Source: Aricia agestis (lineage: Eukaryota > Arthropoda > Insecta > Lepidoptera > Lycaenidae). From it: a stretch of 64,000 bases of DNA. The notes under the pieces are model-generated. The model had not been told where the DNA came from. It saw only the letters and a list, made by a program, of their open reading frames with translations, and did not search any database. Shown in pieces: positions 33,855 through 42,800 of the stretch. The stretch lies in the NCBI RefSeq assembly GCF_905147365.1, contig NC_056428.1, forward strand, positions 9,206,001 through 9,270,000, in the 5' to 3' direction. A program made the translations under genes and the position numbers. Numbering within the stretch: position 1 is the first letter of the stretch; the number at the start of each line of letters is the position of its first letter.

Positions 33855-36800
33855 ATGCCACCTAAAAATACGGGAAAGAGGGCAAAAAGCAAGGAGTTCC
33901 CTTCAACAGACAACTTGTCACAGTTTGCTCTGCCCAGTAGTCTATCATGTTCAGAAGTCGAGTTTCCCATTTTAATTCCTACCAGAAAAAATAAGGCTAA
34001 CTGGGCTGATATTTTACGAGGGAGTGACGAAAAGAGACAGGAAATTAAAAACTATACTGAGCGGAATGTACCTCCGGTGCCCAAATCACCGTTCCTTGGT
34101 AAGGTTTTAAATTTTACAAGACTGATAAACAAGCAGATGCGTTACCAGTTGGCAAGTGATTTCTGCTAAGTAATCGAAAACCTGATATCTGTAAAAATAT
34201 AAAATAAATATACATGACTGATAAAAAGATTTACAAAATTTACAGGCATTATGTGTGTCCCACTGCCGGGGGCAAAGACGTGAAAGAGCCATGCTTCGGC
34301 ACGAATGGGCCGGCTCTACTGGAGAAATACCACGTTCTCACAGAAAACCGGGGTGAAACAGCGCTTGCTGTTTCACGCCGGTTTTCTGTGAAATTATATA
34401 AAATTGATTTTTCAACGTGAAATGAACCTTGAAACACATATAAATGAAGATTATATTTTTCGTCAAGATGGGCGCCCAAAGGAGAGCCGCGCGGTTTACG
34501 TCAGACTGGAGTTAAATGCATCCGCGCGTAAGCGAGGTTTCGCCGCTAAAGCACAAGATCACAAGCAAATATTATGTAGGTACTCTTGACGGCGCTCTTG
34601 CGGTCGCACCGGGCGCCGTGCATCCTACGCCCTCTGTGCCTCCTTCTCATGTGATCTACGTATTAATTTGCTTCCCGCTCTCTTTATACAGCTTCCGTTT
34701 GCGACATAACAGTTTCGCAGAGGGTATAAGCTACTGCCTCCCAATAAGTTGTAAGGTCCAATCAGCAGCAGCTGTCTATTGCGGGCGCCTATGTGTTCCG
34801 CCCAAACAAGACTGCAGGACCTCTGTATAAAGCCGTCTGCAGGTGGGCCCTGGACGACAGATTTTGGCAGAAGGCGATTCAGGGACATGGCCATCTTCTT
34901 CCGTTTTAGTGCCGATCGACGAAAATGAGGGGTAAAGATCCATTCAGAATCTAGGACCAAACCCAAGTACTGTATTACAATGCCGATCGGTGCACTCTCC
35001 CCCACATCTCTGCGATGCGCAGTGATGCTTCCGCGGGGGCGGTGCTTCTGGGGCCCATAGACAACAACGCTTCTATAAACGCCACAACCTGAGACTCGCC
35101 CACTATTGGCAGGCGACAGGCGTATTGTCACCTCAAACATGTGTCCGGGGACCAGCATGTATGTGTCGTCAGGATAGCAGACCAAATGTAGCTCACGGAG
35201 ATGGGCCGCTCGCAGGATGCAATGGTAGCCGATGTTCCACAGAAAAAGGCCAAGAACAGACTCCTACCAGATCAGACCACCTCAAAGTCATTAGACTTTG
35301 AGGTCATAGATGGCATTCATGAATCATTATAATATTTTGTATGCTAGAGAATTGAAATTCTCAGATTATCTATTTCTGTTGCCTCTTTTGTAAAAATACT
35401 CAAAACAAAATAAATTTAATATAAGTAAATTAGGGTTACAATCCCATAGAACAAATGTGATTTTTTTGGCCATTAAGTAATATCAATAACTCAACTCAAG
35501 TTATCTCACTCACTCTCTACTCAACTACTCAATACGATATAGTAGGCACTTGAAATATTCACAAAATACTTAATTGTATTTGTACTTACAGAAACATTTA
35601 AGGGGCTCCCATAAAAAACATTATTTTTTGCCTATCTTTGCTTTATAATCGTACAGAACCCTTCGTGCGCGAGTAAAACTTGCACTTGGCCGATTTCTTT
35701 TTATTTAGAAGGGCGTCACTTTGTTTTCGCACCACCTGAAAATTTTACTAGGAACGGCACTGCCTCACTCCTCACCCTGAGCGGCTGGAGAAACTACTTA
35801 TACTCTGTACCCATTTCATTTTGACCGCGCGCTTGCTAGGGGGCGCTCGCTAGAGTAATATGTCCACACTGGCGCCACATGGGCTAGAGACGGCCCTGGG
35901 CAAAGGCCTCCCCTTTTTCTTTCCAAAGTACATCCTGTGATGTTACTGGCCACTCTTTATCGAACTCATCTAGTTCGTCGCGCCACCTCTCCTTAGGCTG
36001 GTTTTACAGTCACGCGTTTCGCAGCGCCGTTGGAGCGCGCGCGTTCGAAGCTGTAACAAACGTATGGACGAACGGCGCTGCTCAAGCGCGCGGACTTTAA
36101 AACGCAACTACTACCCCCATACATAGACGAGCGCGCGCGCTCCGACGGCGCTGCCGAAACGCGTGACTGTAAAACCAGCCTTGGGTTAGCCTCTGACGCC
36201 GACCAGTCGGTAGCCACTCTGAAACTAGACGCGACCACCTGTCAGGGTGCATACGGGAGACGTGCCCTGCCCAGCTCCACCTGTAGACTGCTAATAATAA
36301 TATTAATTATTATCAGTACTGTCTTATATAATTTCTCTATGATAATAATGATAGCTAGTAATATTATGTCCCTGTCTGTCAAGTGACATTTCTTACGCAT
36401 TTGGCCTGGATTTTTTTATTTTTATTTCAGATGTTGAAAGTGAATACATAAAAGAAAAGGTGTTTCCTTACCTCATTCCTGCCCTGGAGGAGACACTGAA
36501 AAAGGCACAAGTATGGAATGTGTTTGAGGCACAAAAGTCTTTCTTCAACGGAATTGATCATATTGTGCAGGTAAATGAAAAATATTTTTGCATTGCTTTT
36601 TGCTCTTAAAAATATTACTTATAGCTGACATTTACTAAAGAAAAATGTAATATTTTAGGTATTATGGAATAGTAATCCTTTGTATCCAGAACGCAAAAAG
36701 CAAAACTTACATTTATTTAATATGCCCTGGGTTCGTGAATCCTTGGAACAGAAGTAAGTTTATAAAAAAATCTTAAAATAATTATAATATTAGAAACTGC

Positions 36801-39800
36801 ATAATGGATATTATAATATGGAAATTAACATTATTATGGCCCCATAATATGTCACAAATACTTATATTGGCGGCTCTCGACATATGCCGGCTCTTGATAT
36901 AGGCGAACGCGTTGGCCAACGCGTCTGCAGACGCGTTGGCAGTGCGCTTGCAACGGCGTTTGTGAGTAATCCACACATAGGAAGGTCGTTCAGTATGCTT
37001 TGGATCGCGCCAATGTGCGGACGGATTCAAAATGGATGTTTAGTCGCTAACAGCTGCAGCTGTTTATTTATTCACAGCTTATAATTACTTTGTAAATGTG
37101 GACAAGAAAAAGTTTTTAAAGAGTATTCTGGAAATAAATAAATAAAAGGCGAGAAAACGTAACAAACAAAGAAATAAACTCACTTTTACATAATATTTTA
37201 TAATATTAAAATAATATAAGTAATTATTTTATTACCTACTTATTATTTATTAAATTATTACATACAAAAATTATTACATATTATAATAATTATCATAATT
37301 ATAACTCCGGGCAAACTGATCGCGCGGCCTATGTGTGGATGGAGCGCGAAGCTTGCGACAAATGTCCTTTGATCTTTTGCCGACATTTCCGACCCGCGCG
37401 GCAAGCTCGCAGATGCGTCGGCCAACGTCTAAATACCTACGGCCAACGCGCGAACGCCCGTTCTACACATTGGGCCAACGCGTCTGCAGACGCGTTGGCC
37501 CAATGTGTAGAACGGGCGTTCGCGCGTTGGCCAACGTCTAAATACCTACGGCCAACGCGCGAACGCCCGTTCTACACATTGGGCCAACGCGTCTGCAGAC
37601 GCGTTGGCCCAATGTGTAGAACGGGCGTTCGCGCGTTGGCCGTAGGTATTTAGACGTTGGCCGACGCATCTGCGAGCTTGCCGCGCGGGTCGGAAATGTC
37701 GGCAAAAGATCAAAGGACATATTTTGTCGCAAGCTTCGCGCTCCATCCACACATAGGCCGCGCGATCAGTTTGCCCGGAGTTATAATTATTATAATATGT
37801 AATAATTTTCGTATGTAATAATTTAATAAATAATAAGTAGGTAATAAAATAATTACTTATATTATTTTGATATTATAAAATATTATGTAAAAGTGAGTTT
37901 ATTTCTTTGTTTGTTACGTTTTCTCGCCTTTTATTTATTTATTTCCAGAATACTCTTTAAAAACTTTTTCTTGTCCACATTTACAAAGTAATTATAAGCT
38001 GTGAATAAATAAACAGCTGCAGCTGTTAGCGACGAAACATCCATTTTGAATCCGTCCGCACATTGGCGCGATCCAAAGCATACTGAACGACCTTCCTATG
38101 TGTGGATTACTCACAAACGCCGTTGCAAGCGCACTGCCAACGCGTCTGCAGACGCGTTGGCCAACGCGTTCGCCTATATCAAGAGCCGGCATAAGAGGAT
38201 GTAGCAAAACTTAGTGATAATAATTTATGTAGCGCGTGTGTTAATTGTTATTATTGTTTATGTGTGCGTAATATTATTGTCAACGACGCCCGCCAAAACG
38301 AGCCGATCTGTTGCATCGAGGCTCGAGGTCAAGAGGCACCGCGGTGTGAAGCGTTCTAGAATGCACCGGCGAGCGCGGCACCACCGCGCCAGTCGGGACG
38401 CGCCAAATATATACTAGTAATCTGTGGGACGCGCGAGCGTAAGCTGCACTACTTGATTGTGTACTTTGTTGTTATTATATGTAATAGTTATTAGAGAGCC
38501 ACACCTGTATTTTAGTGCATAAGTAAAGTGAAAGTATTGTGAATTAAAAATTGCGCCCAACTTGTGGCCGGACCACAAGAAATGCCGAAAACGACAACAA
38601 GAAAACGCGAGTGCAGAAGAAACTGACGCTAACATGGCGGCGCCCGCGCCTGTGAATACCGGCGCCACATTGTCAGAAGCCCAGTTCACCGCACTTCTAA
38701 GCGGCGTGATCCAAAGTCTTCAGTCACAGACACAAGCAGCACCCGCCCCGACTCCGGCGACAGCAACGGTAGGAAATTTCGTCGCGTGCACCGCCCGCTT
38801 CGACGGAAATAAAAACGACGCCGACGCCGTAGAAGCATTTATCGATAACATAGTTACGTACAAAGAGTGTGCGAATGTACCGGACCACATCGCGCTCCGT
38901 GGCATGCCTATGCTGCTAACGGGAGAGGCTGCGGTATGGTGGCAAGGCATAAAATCCACCGTACAAACGTGGGACGACGCAATAAAAAGGCTACGTTACA
39001 TGTTCGGCGCACCACGCCCCGCCCATTGGATATTTCGCGAAATTTTCGCCCTAGAACAAGAGGACGAGCACGTCGATTCCTTCGTGTCGAAGATCCGTGC
39101 CCACTTCGCTCGACTCCCGTACGAGGTCCACGAAAAAATGAAGATCGATATAATTTATGGACTGTTAAGTGATAGTATTAGGAAGTGCGTGCCGCGCGAA
39201 AATAGATAGCATAGATTGTTTGTTATGCCGGCTCTTGATATAGGCGAACGCGTTGGCCAACGCGTCTGCAGACGCGTTGGCAGTGCGCTTGCAACGACGT
39301 TTGTGAGTAATCCACACATAGGAAGGTCGTTCAGTATGCTTTGGATCGCGCCAATGTGCGGACGGATTCAAAATGGATGTTGAGTCGCTAACAGCTGCAG
39401 CTGTATATTTATTCACAGCTTATAATTACTTTGTAAATGTGGACAAGAACAAGTTTTTAAAGGGTATTCTCGAAATAAATAAGTAAAAGGCGAGAAAACG
39501 TAACAAACAAAGAAATAAAATCACTTTTACATATTTTATAATATTAAAATAATTTATTTTTTTATTACTTATTATTTATTATATATAAAAATTATTACTT
39601 ATTACTTATTATAATTATCATGATTAATAATATATATTTATTATTTATTAAATATTTAATTTATTTTGTTTTAGTATATTTTGTTGTTATAGCGACAACA
39701 GATATAGGTACATTATCTGCGAAAATTTCAGAAATCTAGCTAAGTATAGCGGTTCTTGAGATACAGCCTGGAGACAGACAGACGGACAGACAGGTGGACA

Positions 39801-42800
39801 GACAGACAGATGGACAGACAGAAATGCAGACAGACGTTGAAGTCTTAGTAATAGGGTCCCGTTTTTACCCGTTGGGTACGGAACCCTAAAAACATCGTGA
39901 GGAAAATAGAATGTCCAATAACCTTATTTTTTTTGCAACTTTCGATACGATTTTTGGTTCCACAGGCAGTTTTTACTCTGATAGGGTCTATACAGACGGA
40001 CCGCATTTCAACTGCAATCCAACCGCAAATTGCAGTTCAAGTGCAGTTTGAATGCAGTTGACATGACTGCAATAAAACTGCAAACCAAATGCGCAGTAGG
40101 ATTGCAGTTCAGTTGCAGTTGGCGTGCAGTCGTGTGAACCGCATACCGACTGCATCCAAACTGCACTGCTACTGATTCCATGCGCGGGAGAGTGGAGCGT
40201 GCGGGTGGGTGGGATAGTGCATTTTGGATGCAGTCGGTATGAAGTTCACACGACTGCAGTCAACTGCAATCCGACTGCGCGTTCGGTTTGCAGTTCTATT
40301 GGAGTCGTGTCAACTGCATTCAAACTGCACTTCATCTGCAATTTGCGGTTGGATTGCAGTTGAAATGCGGTCCGTCTGTTTAGACCCATAGGGCCCAATA
40401 AATTTAAATGTTTTCTCGATAGGTACTCATATTGTTCGCCATTTCGTCAAGTTAGATGTTAATTCGCCACAAGAAGGAAACGTGCACTCTTCATCGCCGC
40501 TCCGGGCGAACTGATCGCGCGGCCTATGTGTGGATGGAGCGCGAAGCTTGCGACAAATGTCCTTTGATCTTTTGCCGGCATTTCCGACCCGCGCGGCAAG
40601 CTCGCAGACGCGTCGGCCAACGTCTAAATACCTACGGCCAACGCGCGAACGCCCGTTCTACACATTGGGCCAACGCGTCTGCAGACGCGTTGGCCAACGC
40701 GTTCGCCTATGTCGGGAGCCGCCATTAGAGCGCGCTAGATATGTACGGCACTCTGTTTATAATGTTAACCCGTTAAACGCGCATGGGGGTAAGTTTGTAC
40801 CAAAGGCGCCCGTTGCCGATGTTTATTCTAGTACCGTTAGTAATACGGATAGTAAAAATAATATCGTGTCTAAACGACGTGTTAGAACGCGTTGCGCGTC
40901 GTGTAGGAGAATTGGTCATACCACCGACGAGTGTAGACGCAACGTAACGCCCAATGCCGACGAGGTGAAAGCTAAACCGATTTCTTATTATGCTTGTGGT
41001 AAAGAAGGTGTGATTCGCTCCAAGTGCCCGACGTGCAGGAGCACCGCTTCGACCGACCATCAAGTAAGTTTTCAAACGGCCGTTACGCGCGACGCCGGGG
41101 TGGCGCGCGCGGTTATAAAGATTAAAGTATGTTCGCAGGTTGGTGTCGCTGTGCTGGATACCGGCGCCACTGAATCCCTGGCCAGCCCAGGACTTTATAA
41201 AATATTATTGGACAACGGAGTAAGTTTTAAGCAAGTTCGTCGTACGATTGGTCTCGCCGACGGCACACGACAGGTGAGCAACGTATTATTATGCGAGACT
41301 AAAGTTTAACTTAATAATCGTGAGTTTACGACCAAGTTTTTAGTAATCCCAGAAGCTAATAATAGGACCCTTCTAGGGCAAAATTTCATTGCGCAGGCAG
41401 GTATATTACTCGACCTGAAAAACGAATGTTGGCATTTTTCAGACGCACCTGGAGCGAAGTTCCAATTCTTCCAAGGGGGAAGCGCGAGTTAACGCCGGCT
41501 ACACCTCGACTATGCAGCTGACGCTGGAAAAGAACACTCTGATGTTGAGGAACGACGAAGCGCCGCAGCTGCCGACAGCTCAGACGACCCAGCTCAACCA
41601 GCTGATCATCAGTTAAGCTGAGCGGTTTGCCGACCGGGGACCGCCGACCAGCTACGCGTCTCACCGCATTCGGGTCGATGAGAGACAGGAGCCTATAGCT
41701 TCACGACCGTACCGCTTGTCATGAGGTAAACGTGAATTATTAAATAACGAGCTGGAGAAGCTGCTGGAAGCAGACGTGATTGAGAAGTGCGAGTCGCCCT
41801 GGGCGGCAAACGTCGTACTGGTCACGAAGAAAGATGGCGGCGTACGACTATGCGTGGACTACCGGAAGCTCAATGCCGTGACGGAACCGGACCGATACCC
41901 GCTGCCGCGCATAGAAGACGTACTGCACGCTGCTAAGACCACTAGCTACAGGACCACCCTCGACCTCCGCTCTGGATATTTTCAAGTAAGTGTCTACGAT
42001 GAGGACAAGGACAAGACAGCATTTATAACACCAGCTGGTACTTACCGGTTCAAGAGGATGCCGATGGGTCTCCGCAACTCAGGCGCTACGTTCCAGAGAT
42101 TAATCGACCAGTTTAAGTCAAACCTGAGCGTACCGATTGTGACAGATGTGAGCGACGGGACCGAGATATCGCAGAGCCCACGTGGAAACAGCACCTGGAA
42201 GACCTGGAAGCTGTCTTCAGGAGGCTGGAGGTGTTTAACCTGCGAGTCAATCGTGAGAAGAGTTGTTTCGCCAGAGACTCAGTAAAATTCCTTGGCCATA
42301 TTATTGTTCCTGGTGGTTTACACGTTGACCCGGATAAGACTGCAGCTATTGCTGAAATGCCTGCTCCAAAAAACGAGAAGCAGCTCAAAGGATTTTTGGC
42401 GACGTCGAGCTGGTTCCGACGTTTTGTACCCAACTATGCTGCCCTGGCTAAGCCATTGACCGATCTTTTAAAGAAGGACAGTACCTGGAGATGGACTGAT
42501 GACCAGCAAGCTGCATTTGATCATATTAAAAGACTTTTAGTCACTGCCCCGATTCGACAAGCTGATGAAGCTAAACCTTTTTCCCTCAGGACTGACAGTA
42601 GCGGCTACTGCCTCGGAGCTGTCCTGATGCAGGGGGAGGGCATCGACGAACGGCCCGTGGAGTACGCCAGCAGACTGCTGTAACCTGCGGAGAGAAACTA
42701 CTCAACCACGGAGAGAGAAGCTTTGGCGGTCGTGTGGGCTGTGACGAAGTTCAGAGGTTATATAGAAGGTTCCGAGGTAATTGTTAAATCTGACCATCAG

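Larger units (their letters stand above)
39226..40724. mobile_element. 1.5-kb non-autonomous DNA transposon inside gypsy gag
   Basis: TTA flanks both ends exactly (39223-39225 and 40725-40727). The inverted ends of about 55 bp start TG[CG]CGGCTC and run through ATAGGCGAACGCGTTGGCC into a nested palindrome around CGTCTGCAGACG. A 3-bp TTA target suits PIF/Harbinger. No transposase is present. The middle has been invaded by repeat R4 (39730-39895) and a TGCAGT-rich MITE (39984-40387). This is the parental form of the 36885-38191 palindrome. Confidence 0.88.

Noticed and set aside
37333..37752. Mirrored open frames on both strands of the palindrome
   Set aside because: They are the same arm read in both directions, encode no known domain and follow from the inverted repeat.
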